DNA of 47,479 bases. Origin: Lysobacteraceae bacterium (GTDB taxonomy: Bacteria > Pseudomonadota > Gammaproteobacteria > Xanthomonadales > Xanthomonadaceae). Under the pieces are notes generated by a model, which was not told where the DNA came from, made no database searches, and saw only the letters and a program-made list of their open reading frames with translations. Both the position numbers and the translations under genes were made by a program. Shown here in pieces: positions 25,574 through 34,266 of the stretch; the stretch's first letter is position 1, and every line of letters begins with the position of its first letter. The stretch spans positions 1-47,479 of the forward strand of contig JAGWUF010000016.1 in the NCBI GenBank assembly GCA_028868545.1, written 5' to 3'.

Positions 25574-26344
25574 ATGAGCAGCCCACGCCTCGCCTTGCTG
25601 GCCAGCCCCACCGAAGATGCCCAGGTTGCACTGGCCGTGCTGCGTGCGCGGCATGGCCAGCGTGCCCCGCAGGATGCCGATGTCATCGTCTCGCTGGGGG
25701 GCGATGGCTTCATGCTGCAAACCCTGCATCGCCACGCGGCGCTGGGCCGGCCGGTGTATGGCATGAAGCTGGGCTCGGTGGGCTTTCTGATGAATCACTA
25801 TCGGCAGGAAGATGACCTGCTGCAACGCATCGATGCCGCCGAGCCGGCGGTGTTGCACCCGTTGGAGATGCTGGCGCAGACCGAATCCGGCGCCTCCGTG
25901 GGTTCACTGGCCTACAACGAAGTCTCGCTGCTGCGGCAGACCCGCCAGGCCGCGCATGTCTGCATCGAACTCAATGGTGAAGTGCGGCTGGATGAATTGG
26001 TTTGTGACGGCGTGATGCTGGCCACGCCAGCCGGCAGCACCGCCTACAATTTTTCCGCGCATGGGCCGATTCTGCCGCTGGGGGCAAACGTGATGGCGCT
26101 GACACCGATCGCGCCGTTCCGGCCGCGGCGGTGGCGCGGTGCGGTCCTGAAATCGGGGACGGAAGTCCGGTTCCGGGTCAACGACCCGCACAAACGCCCG
26201 GTCAGCGCGACGGCGGATTCGCACGAGGTGCGCGATGTGACGGAAGTGCTGGTGCGGGAGTCGCGGGATCGCAGCGTGACCTTGTTGTTCGATCCCGAGC
26301 ACAACCTGGAAGAACGCATCCTGATCGAACAGTTCGCAGTCTAG
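25574..26344 (+). CDS. nadK: NAD kinase
   Basis: This enzyme phosphorylates NAD to NADP in the cytoplasm. The 256-residue protein has the GGDG motif at 42-45 ([13 protein letters not shown]), the NE motif ([10 protein letters not shown]) and the [32 protein letters not shown] signature. The short length matches xanthomonad NadK, which lacks the N-terminal extension of E. coli NadK (292). ATG 25574 is chosen because homology begins there. The frame is open to 25466. The ribosome site is poor. The cyclic-di-GMP gene follows after about 33 bp on the same strand. Confidence 0.93.
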   Translation: MSSPRLALLASPTEDAQVALAVLRARHGQRAPQDADVIVSLGGDGFMLQTLHRHAALGRPVYGMKLGSVGFLMNHYRQEDDLLQRIDAAEPAVLHPLEMLAQTESGASVGSLAYNEVSLLRQTRQAAHVCIELNGEVRLDELVCDGVMLATPAGSTAYNFSAHGPILPLGANVMALTPIAPFRPRRWRGAVLKSGTEVRFRVNDPHKRPVSATADSHEVRDVTEVLVRESRDRSVTLLFDPEHNLEERILIEQFAV

Positions 26345-26377
26345 GGTTCACGCGAACTGGTCATGGCCGGAGCACGC

Positions 26378-29023
26378 ATGTCACCTACTCGTGATCCACT
26401 CGAAATCGTGGATGCACCACCAGACGATGCCCACAGGCGGGTACCGGCATGGGCCTGGGCACTGCTGGTTCTCGTGCTGGGGATGGCACTGACCCTGTGG
26501 CAGGCGGATGGCGAGAAGCGCCACAGTCGCAGCGAGGCGCAGCGCGTGTTCGTGCAGGAAACCGAGGGCGTGGCCGAGGCCCTGCGCGCGCAGCTGGGCC
26601 AGTGCGGGCATCTGATCCGCGCCTTCCAGTCGATCTTCCTGGCTTCGGAACAAGTCACCGAAGCCGAATACATCCGCGCTTACGAGAACATGCAGTCCAG
26701 CAGCGCGATGCGGGTCGGCCTGCAGGCGCTGGCGTATGCCGAACGCCGACGCGAGGTCGACGGCGATCACTACGTCACCACGATGTTCGCGCCGCAGTCG
26801 GGGAACGGGGTGATACGCGGTCTGGACGTGACAACCCAGCCCAGCAACCTGCAGGCGCTGCTGCACTCCCGCGACACCGACGAGCTGGCGATGTCGGCGC
26901 CATTCGTGCTGCGCCAGAGCGGCCGTCGAGGGCTGGGCGACGGCTTCATCCTGCGCCTTCCGGTATTCGCCCCCGGCACCCAGCCCGGCACCGTGCAGGC
27001 GCGGCGCAACGCGATCATCGGTTCGATCGGCGCCTCGTTCCGGCTCTCCGACCTGATCGCCTCGGTGCTGCCCGAGTCGCCAAAGCAGCTGGCCGACCTG
27101 GTGGTGGAGGACGTCAGTGCCGGCACCGCGCGACCGCTGTATTCGGAGACGTTCGCGAGCCGCCGGGATGGTGCGGCGCATTCGGAATACGCGGTGTCGC
27201 TGCAATTCGGCGGGCGCACCTGGAAGGTGGTGGCGCACGGCGCGAACCCGGAGGACGGCAGCTGGCTGCTGGTGCTGGGCATTGGCGCGGCGATCAGTGC
27301 GCTGCTGGCGGCGCTGACCTGGTCGCTGGTGAGCACGCGCGCGCGCGCGATCACGCTGGGCACCTCGATGGCGCGGCGATTCCAGGCCAGCGAAGAGCGG
27401 TTCCGTAAGCTCAATGAGGTTCTGCCCTGCCTGGTGTTGTTGATACGCCGGAGCGATGGTCGGATCGTCTATCGCAATGCAGCCGCGCGCACGCATCTGG
27501 GCGGCGATGACAGTGCCGGCTTGCCGGGTTTGCTGCCACCGGGGCAGCAACAGGAATTGCAGTGGCCCGGCAACGATCCGGCCGGCGTGTCGGTGCACGA
27601 TGTGCAGTTGCTGGCGCGCGATGGCAACTGGTTCTGGGCCAGTACCTGGACCTCCAGCGTCGAACTGGACGGGGTCTCGATGTGGTTGCTGGTGGCCAGC
27701 GATACCAGCGAGCAGCGACGGTTGACCGAGCGGCTCAGTCATCAGGCCAGCCACGATTCACTGACCCGCCTTTTCAATCGTCGCGAGTTCGAGCGCCAGG
27801 TGCAGGCCCGATTGGCGACACCGGGACTGGATGAAGGGGCGATCCTGTTTCTGGATCTGGACCAGTTCAAGTTGATCAACGACACCTCCGGGCACCGCGC
27901 CGGGGATGAATTGCTGGTGCAATTGGCAATCGTGATGCAGGAGCGGCTGCGCCCCGAGGATGTGCTGGCGCGGTTGGGTGGGGACGAGTTCGGGGTCTTG
28001 CTGCCCGGCCCTGCCGACATGGACGCCACCATGCAGACCGCGGAACGGCTGCGACGCAGCATCGAGGCTTTCATCTTCGTGTGGGAGGGCCGCAGCTACA
28101 CCGTCAGTGCCAGCATCGGGGTGGTGCTGCTGCGCAGTGCCGAGAGCTTGAAAGCCCTGTTCGCACATGCCGACGCAGCTTGCTATCTGGCCAAGGAAGC
28201 CGGGCGCAACCGGATTCATGCCTATGTCGAAGACGATGCGGCGATCACCCGGCGGATGAGCGAGATGGAATGGGCCAACCGGGTGCGCGATGCACTGCGC
28301 GATGGTCGCCTGCTGCTGGACTATCAGGAACTGCACCCGCTGCAACCCGGGCACAAGGGTGCGCAAGTGGAGTTGTTGCTGCGTTTGCGCGGCGAGGATG
28401 GCACGGAGGTGCAGCCGGGGGCCTTCCTGCCGGCTGCCGAGCGCTATGGCCTGATGCCGCAGATCGACCATTGGGTGGTGGAGACGGCGCTGGGCAATCT
28501 CGATCGTCTGCACCCGGATGGCGCAGGCCTGACCAGTTGTTCGATCAACCTGTCTGCCGCCAGCCTGGAGAATGAAGCCCTGATCGAACGCATCCAGCAA
28601 TTGTTGCGTTTCCACCAGATCGACCCGCAGCGGATCACCTTCGAAATCACCGAAACCGTGGCGATGCGGGATTTTTCCGCCTCCAGTGCCCTGATCGCGC
28701 GGCTGCGCGGGTTGGGCTGCAAGGTGGCGCTGGATGACTTCGGCGCCGGCATGTCCTCGTTCGGCTACCTGAAGAACCTCGAGCTGGACGCGGTGAAGAT
28801 CGACGGCAGTTTCGTGCAGAACATGCAGGATGACCCGATGTCGCAGTCGATCGTGCGCGCGGTCACCGAAATCGGCCATCTGCAAGGCTTGCAGGTGGTG
28901 GCCGAGTGGGTGTCCACACCGCAGCTTTGTGCACTGCTGGCGTCGATGCGTGTCGATTACGTGCAGGGTTTCGCCCTGCATCGCCCGGAGCGCGTGTGCT
29001 TCCAGCGCGATGACGATGTCTGA
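26378..29023 (+). CDS. Membrane cyclic-di-GMP enzyme: CHASE-PAS-GGDEF-EAL
   Basis: This 881-residue signalling protein would make and/or break cyclic di-GMP. A first membrane segment (23-41) is followed by a periplasmic CHASE-type sensor (about 60-260) and a second membrane segment (about 295-317). A PAS-like region lies at about 335-450. The GGDEF domain has an intact GGDEF at 534-538 and an inhibitory RxxD site (RPED, 525-528) exactly five residues before it. The EAL domain reads ELLLR (665-669), which keeps the ExLxR pattern, plus DDFG at 786-789 and a terminal QGF. The EGVE loop reads AEWVST, keeping the Glu. Both activities are therefore possible, with the diguanylate cyclase the more canonical. 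ATG 26378 has GGAG 5 nt upstream. ATG 26363 is the alternative. Confidence 0.9.
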   Translation: MSPTRDPLEIVDAPPDDAHRRVPAWAWALLVLVLGMALTLWQADGEKRHSRSEAQRVFVQETEGVAEALRAQLGQCGHLIRAFQSIFLASEQVTEAEYIRAYENMQSSSAMRVGLQALAYAERRREVDGDHYVTTMFAPQSGNGVIRGLDVTTQPSNLQALLHSRDTDELAMSAPFVLRQSGRRGLGDGFILRLPVFAPGTQPGTVQARRNAIIGSIGASFRLSDLIASVLPESPKQLADLVVEDVSAGTARPLYSETFASRRDGAAHSEYAVSLQFGGRTWKVVAHGANPEDGSWLLVLGIGAAISALLAALTWSLVSTRARAITLGTSMARRFQASEERFRKLNEVLPCLVLLIRRSDGRIVYRNAAARTHLGGDDSAGLPGLLPPGQQQELQWPGNDPAGVSVHDVQLLARDGNWFWASTWTSSVELDGVSMWLLVASDTSEQRRLTERLSHQASHDSLTRLFNRREFERQVQARLATPGLDEGAILFLDLDQFKLINDTSGHRAGDELLVQLAIVMQERLRPEDVLARLGGDEFGVLLPGPADMDATMQTAERLRRSIEAFIFVWEGRSYTVSASIGVVLLRSAESLKALFAHADAACYLAKEAGRNRIHAYVEDDAAITRRMSEMEWANRVRDALRDGRLLLDYQELHPLQPGHKGAQVELLLRLRGEDGTEVQPGAFLPAAERYGLMPQIDHWVVETALGNLDRLHPDGAGLTSCSINLSAASLENEALIERIQQLLRFHQIDPQRITFEITETVAMRDFSASSALIARLRGLGCKVALDDFGAGMSSFGYLKNLELDAVKIDGSFVQNMQDDPMSQSIVRAVTEIGHLQGLQVVAEWVSTPQLCALLASMRVDYVQGFALHRPERVCFQRDDDV

Positions 29024-29026
29024 ACG

Positions 29027-29968
29027 ATGATGACCACCGACCAACGCCCCGCTGGCGATGTCGCCGGCACCAGCCTGTCGCCCCCATTGGTGGTGGCCAT
29101 CACCGCGCGTGCGCTGTTCCACATGGAGGACAGCCATGCGCTGTTCGAGCGTGAAGGCATCGCGGCGTTCGCGGATTTCCAGCGGGCGCGCGAAGACGAT
29201 GTGCTGCCGCCGGGCATCGCGTTCCCGCTGGTGCGCAAGCTGCTTGCACTGAATGACGGGTTGCCGGCCGGGACGCCGCGGGTGGAAGTGATCCTGCTGT
29301 CGCGCAATTCGTCGGACACCGGCTTGCGGGTGTTCAATTCCATCCAGCATCACCACCTGGACATTCGCCGCGCCACCTTCACCGCCGGCGCCCCGGTCTG
29401 GCCCTACATCAAGCCGTTCGGGGCGCAATTGTTCCTGTCCGCCAACCCCGAATCGGTGCGTGCGGCACTGGCGGCCGGGGTGGCTGCCGCCACCATTCTG
29501 CCGGAGCGTGCCAGTGAACCGCGCCAACGCCAGCTGCGGATCGCCTTCGATGGCGATGCGGTGATTTTCGGCGATGAAAGCGAGCGCGTCTCGCGCGAGC
29601 AAGGCCTGGAAGCTTTTGGCCGGCACGAGCGCGCACGCGCGCACGAACCGCTGACCGGCGGGCCGTTTCGCGGCTTCCTGTCGGCCCTGCACGATTTGCA
29701 GGCAGCGTTTCCGGCGGGGGAGGGCTCGCCCATCCGCACCGCGCTGGTCACCGCGCGTTCGGCACCCGCGCACGAACGGGTAATCCGCACCCTGCGTGAC
29801 TGGGATGTGCGGCTGGACGAGGCCCTGTTTCTGGGCGGTCGCGACAAGGGGCCGTTCCTGGAGGCCTTCGGCGCGGACATCTTCTTCGACGACTCGCCGC
29901 ACAACATCGACTCGGCCCGGCGCCATGTCGCGGCCGGGCATGTGCCGCACGGAGTGGCCAATCGTTGA
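29027..29968 (+). CDS. Cytosolic 5'-nucleotidase (NT5C1-like family)
   Basis: This 313-residue protein matches the bacterial 5-nucleotidase family related to animal cytosolic 5'-nucleotidase I: LVVAITARALFHMEDSHALF, VEVILLSRNSSDTGLRVFNS, GAQLFLSANPESVRAALAAG, LRIAFDGDAVIFGDES and LVTARSAPAHERVIRTLRDW, ending FGADIFFDDSPHNI. The DGD and FFDDS segments look like the HAD-type Asp motifs. It should dephosphorylate nucleoside monophosphates. It begins 3 nt after the stop of the GGDEF-EAL gene, so co-expression is likely. One could imagine it acting on GMP released from cyclic-di-GMP breakdown, but that is speculation. Two adjacent ATG codons (29027, 29030) make the start ambiguous by one residue. 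Confidence 0.88.
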   Translation: MMTTDQRPAGDVAGTSLSPPLVVAITARALFHMEDSHALFEREGIAAFADFQRAREDDVLPPGIAFPLVRKLLALNDGLPAGTPRVEVILLSRNSSDTGLRVFNSIQHHHLDIRRATFTAGAPVWPYIKPFGAQLFLSANPESVRAALAAGVAAATILPERASEPRQRQLRIAFDGDAVIFGDESERVSREQGLEAFGRHERARAHEPLTGGPFRGFLSALHDLQAAFPAGEGSPIRTALVTARSAPAHERVIRTLRDWDVRLDEALFLGGRDKGPFLEAFGADIFFDDSPHNIDSARRHVAAGHVPHGVANR

Positions 29969-29983
29969 CGGCGTGCGCCGGTG

Positions 29984-30532
29984 TCACTCCGGCAGCCGCA
30001 GCCCCACCAGCTTCCAGCTCAAACCATGACGCCGGAATTCGAACACCACCGGCTGCCCCTCGGCATTGGGCACGGTCGCGGTGAACACGCGGCTGGATTC
30101 GAAATGCGTGCTGGCGTGCTGCAGCGGGTCATTCGGAAGCGGCTTGCCGTGTTCATCCCGCTTGCCGGCGTCCGGGTTGGCCAGCGAGCTGCCGGTCAGC
30201 AAGGTGGCAAAACCCGTCGGCGAGGACATCGCATCGACGGCAGGTTTGGCCAGCAGGGCGGTGACCCCGGCGATATTTTTCCGGGACTCGCGGTTACCCA
30301 CGCGTTGCAGCAGGCCCAGTGCAATGCGTTGCTGCAACTGCGGGCGCACGTTCTCGCGCAGTGCATCGAAATCCACATAGCGCCACAACTGCTCGTGCTG
30401 GCCCTGGGCAACCACGTGGCGGATGCCGCTGATGGCCAGATATGGAGCGGCGACGACATAGCTGGCCATACCCAGCAGTGCCAGCAGGAAGGTGCTGGCA
30501 ATCCACCAGCGGACGCGTTTGGAAAGAGTCAT
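29984..30532 (-). CDS. DUF2939-like single-pass membrane protein
   Basis: This 182-residue protein has an N-terminal anchor (about residues 10-30, WWIASTFLLALLGMASYVVAA) followed by LAISGIRHVVAQGQHEQLWRYVDFDALRENVRPQL, a pattern I associate with DUF2939 proteins. The rest is soluble and probably periplasmic, ending in a short beta domain (FEFRRHGLSWKLVGLRLP). No function is known to me. ATG 30532 is chosen because the residues before it lie in the upstream terminator hairpin. It is convergent with the 5'-nucleotidase gene and separated by that terminator from the DUF4785-like gene. Confidence 0.7.
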   Translation of the reverse strand: MTLSKRVRWWIASTFLLALLGMASYVVAAPYLAISGIRHVVAQGQHEQLWRYVDFDALRENVRPQLQQRIALGLLQRVGNRESRKNIAGVTALLAKPAVDAMSSPTGFATLLTGSSLANPDAGKRDEHGKPLPNDPLQHASTHFESSRVFTATVPNAEGQPVVFEFRRHGLSWKLVGLRLPE

Positions 30533-30545
30533 CCGCGCATCCTGC

Positions 30546-30577
30546 AAAAATGCAGACGGCCGGGCAAGCCCGGCCGT
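30546..30577 (-). terminator. Rho-independent terminator after the DUF4785-like gene
   Basis: On the minus strand a 10-bp stem (ACGGCCGGGC and GCCCGGCCGT, loop of two bases) is followed, after CTGCA, by TTTTT. It lies 21 bp after the stop of the 30599-31771 gene. Confidence 0.6.
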
Positions 30578-30598
30578 TGCAGCCAAACGACCGTTGGG

Positions 30599-31771
30599 TC
30601 AGAACCGGATGCCGCGGGCGCGGATTTCCAGCGGGGCCATGCGGCTCTGGTCATGCAGCTCCAGTTGCCGCACTTCAAACGGGGCGCCGTAGCCTGCCGG
30701 GAGATTGGCTTTGGAGAACGGCAGGGACAACGCATGTTGCCCGGCCTCCATCCAGGTGGCGGAATGGGCCTGGATGACCGGATGCAGCTTGCCATCCGGG
30801 CCGGTGGCATACAGCGTGCCGCGGGCCTCGTAGCGCCCGGGCGACGCCGCACGCACGGCCACGTCGACCTGCAGATCCGCCTGTGCATCCACGCGACCGG
30901 TGAAGCCGGCGGTGGGCTGTGCCACTGCAAACGCCGTGCGCACATCGCGCGGGGCATCGCCGACCATCGCGAACACCTGCAACTCCCACAACCCCTGGCC
31001 GTGGTTGGTGCCCAGCGGCGGGGTGAAGACGGCTTCCAGTTCGCCCTGCCGGCCCGTCCGCACCCGCACCGGTGTGCTGCTGCCATCCGGGGCCACCAAC
31101 AAGGCCTGGGCTTGCGCCGCCGTTGCGGCGCCAGCCCGGCTGGCTGAAACCGGTACCCGCATGGCCTGGCCTGCCAGCATCGCATTGCGTGCCGGCTGCG
31201 CCTGCAGCAGCACATCGCTGTTGGGTTCGAACACATGCACCACATACTTGCCACGGGCATTGCTGGCCCGCAGCACGGCATGGCCGGCGCCACTGCCAGC
31301 CCCCAGACGCAGAACCTGGGTGCCGGGGCTGACCGGCATGCCGGCCTTCAGCAGGGCTTGGGCATCGGCTTGGCGGGCGATGGCAATGCCGCGTTGACCG
31401 TTGGAAACGGAAATCGCGGCGTCCTGCAACCCGGCGGCCCCGGCGGCCGGGCTGATGCGAATCAGTGCACCCTCGGCGGTGGTGGGCAGGGACACGCCTT
31501 TGGCCAGCTCGGCGGCGTCCACCGTTTGCCAGTATTCGCGGCTGCTGGCCTGCAGCGGGGCCGGCGGCAGCAGGTTCTGTGCGGGATCCAGCGTCCAGGC
31601 AAACGTCACCGGTTTGCGTTCGATCGCGGCGGCGGGGGCGGGCAGGATGGCCAGACGGCTGCTGACCTGGTCGCCGGCCGTCGGTGGCAACAGCGATTGC
31701 GCTGCGTGGGCCTGACCGGCCAGCGCCAGCAGGGCGGCCAGCACGGCGGTGTTCAATGTTTGAATGCGCAT
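30599..31771 (-). CDS. Secreted protein, DUF4785-like
   Basis: This 390-residue protein has a clear Sec signal peptide (MRIQTLNTAVLAALLALAGQAHA, cleavage after AHA-A). The mature protein looks all-beta, with several immunoglobulin-like strands: GMPVSPGTQVLRLG, GKYVVHVFEPNSDVLLQ, GLWELQVFAMVGDAPRDVRTAF and a C-terminal LELHDQSRMAPLEIRARGI. I recall DUF4785 proteins of this form in xanthomonads, but that assignment is from memory. It starts 10 bp after the secreted hydrolase gene, so the two are probably co-transcribed and may act together outside the cytoplasm. No catalytic residues are seen. Confidence 0.65.
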   Translation of the reverse strand: MRIQTLNTAVLAALLALAGQAHAAQSLLPPTAGDQVSSRLAILPAPAAAIERKPVTFAWTLDPAQNLLPPAPLQASSREYWQTVDAAELAKGVSLPTTAEGALIRISPAAGAAGLQDAAISVSNGQRGIAIARQADAQALLKAGMPVSPGTQVLRLGAGSGAGHAVLRASNARGKYVVHVFEPNSDVLLQAQPARNAMLAGQAMRVPVSASRAGAATAAQAQALLVAPDGSSTPVRVRTGRQGELEAVFTPPLGTNHGQGLWELQVFAMVGDAPRDVRTAFAVAQPTAGFTGRVDAQADLQVDVAVRAASPGRYEARGTLYATGPDGKLHPVIQAHSATWMEAGQHALSLPFSKANLPAGYGAPFEVRQLELHDQSRMAPLEIRARGIRF

Positions 31772-31781
31772 GCGGGTCTCC

Positions 31782-32654
31782 TTACTTCATGTCATTGCGA
31801 AGGACGGTGTCGAGGCCGAAGCAGGCGCGCCGGCTCTGGTTGTGGCTGAGCGGCTCCTGGCCTGCCATCCTCGACTTGTCGTTGAACCAGACCGACCCCG
31901 CGGCCGCCTGGCTGGTGCAATTGAGGAACCCGTCGGAACAGGTGTTCAGCCACCACTGGGTGGTTTCCAGCCCCAGGTTTTCGGCATAGCCGCCGCAATA
32001 ACTGTCGGGATCCCAGACCGCGGTTTCGACGTCGGTGCCCACCACCGCACGGAACAGCCTGGGCAGCGCCGGCCGACCGGCCGTGCCATACAGATTGTTG
32101 GCGTTGTAGGCCGCCATCCAGCTGACTTGCTGTTGACGCACGGCATCGGATTTGTAGCCCAGCAACCAGCCCAGCGAGGTTTCGAAGACATTGCCGTTGA
32201 TCACTGCATCGGCCAGCGGTGTGCCGGCCGAGGAGGGTGCCAGCGCATTCACGCGTACCACCTTGTTGATGATGGCCGGGTAGCGGCTGTCGTAGGTGGG
32301 GTTGGAGAGGATCCAGCGCATCACGTTGCCGCCGTTGGAATGGGTGATCACGATCAGCCGCGTGATGCCCTTGTTCTGGATGAAGCCGGTGAGCTGGCCG
32401 GCCAGGCAGCCTGCAGCACGGCTATCCCACATGTACTGGTTGAAGTCGCAGTTGATCACCACGTAATTGGCCGGGTTGGCCAGCCCGGCCCGGACGTTGT
32501 TGACCATGGTCGGCTGCCAGTAATCCTGATAGGCATTGGTCTGTTTGCCGGTGCCATGGACGAAGGCCACGCCGGTGACGTCGGCGGCATGGGCGGTGGT
32601 GGCGGTGACGGCGGCGGCGCAGGACAACAGCGCGGCCAAGGCGACTCTACGCAT
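31782..32654 (-). CDS. Secreted alpha/beta-hydrolase, lipase-like
   Basis: This 290-residue protein has a signal peptide (MRRVALAALLSCAAAVTATTAHA). An oxyanion-type VAFVHGTG follows, then the nucleophile elbow ITHSNGGN, a G-H-S-x-G variant with Thr before His. A His in LSHNQSRRAC near the C-terminus is a candidate third triad member. Several Cys (for example YCGG, NTCSDGFLNCTS) suggest periplasmic or extracellular disulfides. The substrate is unknown; lipase or esterase are both possible. ATG 32654 has GGGGAG upstream. The DUF4785-like gene follows after 10 bp. A perfect ACGTAC/GTACGT palindrome lies 48 bp upstream. Confidence 0.78.
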   Translation of the reverse strand: MRRVALAALLSCAAAVTATTAHAADVTGVAFVHGTGKQTNAYQDYWQPTMVNNVRAGLANPANYVVINCDFNQYMWDSRAAGCLAGQLTGFIQNKGITRLIVITHSNGGNVMRWILSNPTYDSRYPAIINKVVRVNALAPSSAGTPLADAVINGNVFETSLGWLLGYKSDAVRQQQVSWMAAYNANNLYGTAGRPALPRLFRAVVGTDVETAVWDPDSYCGGYAENLGLETTQWWLNTCSDGFLNCTSQAAAGSVWFNDKSRMAGQEPLSHNQSRRACFGLDTVLRNDMK

Positions 32655-32701
32655 GGACTCTCCCCGGTGAATGCCGCGTAGCCTGCGGCTGGCATGGCCG
32701 G

Positions 32702-32717
32702 ACGTACCCCCGTACGT
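32702..32717 (-). promoter_or_regulatory. Inverted repeat upstream of the secreted hydrolase gene
   Basis: ACGTAC and GTACGT are perfect inverted arms separated by CCCC, with a further GTAC at 32722-32725. A TATGCT -10-like hexamer lies just upstream on the minus strand (rc of AGCATA at 32730-32735). The repeat would sit near the transcription start and could be an operator. The 159-bp gap holds no gene. Confidence 0.35.
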
Positions 32718-32813
32718 TCCGGTACGGAGAGCATACGGGTTGGTATGGGAAAGTCATGACGCACTGCGACAACCGTCACGCTTTGCGCGTGACAAGGTTT
32801 GCAACACAAGCGT

Positions 32814-34259
32814 TCAGCGCAGTTCCTGTGCGCGCAGCTGGCCCCATGCCTCGAGTTGATCCAGCAAGACCTGCTCGCTTCCCGTGCGCGCCGGATCGGC
32901 GCGCAACGCGGAAATTTCCTGAAAGTAGTGTTCCAGGGTCAACTCGGACAGCCCGCCGTCCACGAACAGGCGCCCGCGACGGTAGTCATCCCACTGCGCC
33001 CGTTCCGATGGCAGCAGGCTGTCCGGCCAGTTGCGGGCACGGTAGCGCAGCAGCAGCGCGGTCAGGCGCGCATCGCGAAACGCGTAATGCGCCTTGGCCA
33101 GCTGTGCCGGTGGCGTGCTGCGCACCTGGGTGCAGAGTTTCTTGTCGGCATCGCCGATGAAGCCGTCGTACAGCGCCGCATCGGCATCCACGACCGTCGC
33201 CGGGCGCTCGCGTGCGAACACGCGGCGGATTTTTTCGGCAATGGCAGGAGCGTGCGCTCGCAGCACCTCGACGCGTTGCAGGATCGTGACCGGGTCGATG
33301 CGCAGCCGGGTGAAATCGATCTCGCGCAAATGTGCCCAACGCACCAGTGCCGGACATTTGTTGGCATGTACTTCTTTCAGCGGAATCCTGGTCGTGCCCT
33401 CGGGCAGGTCGGCCTGGCGGATGTACAGGCGTTCGGCAATCGCGTCGGCATCCAGGGCCAGCAGGGCATCGGGTTCGCTGTCCAGGTCGAACACGATGGT
33501 GCGCGAGGGAATCGAGGGATGCTGCGCCAATGGCAGCACCGGTGCGGCGCACAGGCGGCTGGCCGGGTAGCGTTGCGAGACATGCAGCAGCGGCTCCATC
33601 GCCAACGGGTCCAGCATCGCGGCCGCGAAGCGCTTGTCGCGCAGGCGCAGGGCGTAGTCCCACAATTTCGGCTGGTGTTGGCGGAACAGCCGCGCCAACC
33701 CGATCAGGGCGCGCACGTCGCTCAAGGCCTCATGCGCCATGCCTTCGCGCAGGCCATTGTCTTCGGCCAGATGCTCGAGCTTGAAGCTGGTGCCTTTGCC
33801 GTCCTCGCGCTGCCGCCAGACAATGCCTGCGGGTCGCAGCGCGTGCATCAGGCGCAGGGCATCCAGCAGATCCCAGCGCGAATTGCCATTGCGCCATTCA
33901 CGCTCGTAGGGGTCGTGGAAATTGCGGTACAGACCGTAGCGGATGAACTCGTCGTCGAAGCGGATGGAGTTGTAGCCGGCGCAGCAGGTCTCCGGCTGCG
34001 CCATTTCCTCGAGAATGGCGGCGAACGCCGCGGCTTCGTTGACACCGTCCTGCAGCGCCGTTTGCGGGCTGATGCCGGTGATCAGGCTGGCCACGGGCGA
34101 GGGCAGCAAGTCGTTGGCAGGCTGCACGAACAGGCTGATGGGTTCGCCGATCTGCTGCAACTGCGCGTCGGTGCGGATGGCGGCAAATTGCGCGATGCGC
34201 GTACGGCGCGGGTCGGCACCGAAGGTTTCCAGATCGTAGAACAGGAACGACGCAGCCAT
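32814..34259 (-). CDS. sbcB: Exodeoxyribonuclease I (SbcB)
   Basis: This enzyme digests single-stranded DNA 3' to 5' and acts in mismatch repair and recombination. It has 481 residues against 475 in E. coli. The DEDDh exonuclease motifs are present: FYDLETFG near the N-terminus, YNSIRFDDEFIRYGLYRNF, and MAHEALSDVRALIGLARLF. The SH3-like and helical C-terminal parts (QLAKAHYAFRDARLTALLLRYRARNWP) are complete. ATG 34259 begins MAASFLFYDLE. The frame extends upstream into the TonB-like gene but without homology-like sequence. It starts 7 bp after the tonB-like gene, so they share a transcript. Confidence 0.94.
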   Translation of the reverse strand: MAASFLFYDLETFGADPRRTRIAQFAAIRTDAQLQQIGEPISLFVQPANDLLPSPVASLITGISPQTALQDGVNEAAAFAAILEEMAQPETCCAGYNSIRFDDEFIRYGLYRNFHDPYEREWRNGNSRWDLLDALRLMHALRPAGIVWRQREDGKGTSFKLEHLAEDNGLREGMAHEALSDVRALIGLARLFRQHQPKLWDYALRLRDKRFAAAMLDPLAMEPLLHVSQRYPASRLCAAPVLPLAQHPSIPSRTIVFDLDSEPDALLALDADAIAERLYIRQADLPEGTTRIPLKEVHANKCPALVRWAHLREIDFTRLRIDPVTILQRVEVLRAHAPAIAEKIRRVFARERPATVVDADAALYDGFIGDADKKLCTQVRSTPPAQLAKAHYAFRDARLTALLLRYRARNWPDSLLPSERAQWDDYRRGRLFVDGGLSELTLEHYFQEISALRADPARTGSEQVLLDQLEAWGQLRAQELR

Positions 34260-34266
34260 GCCCGTG

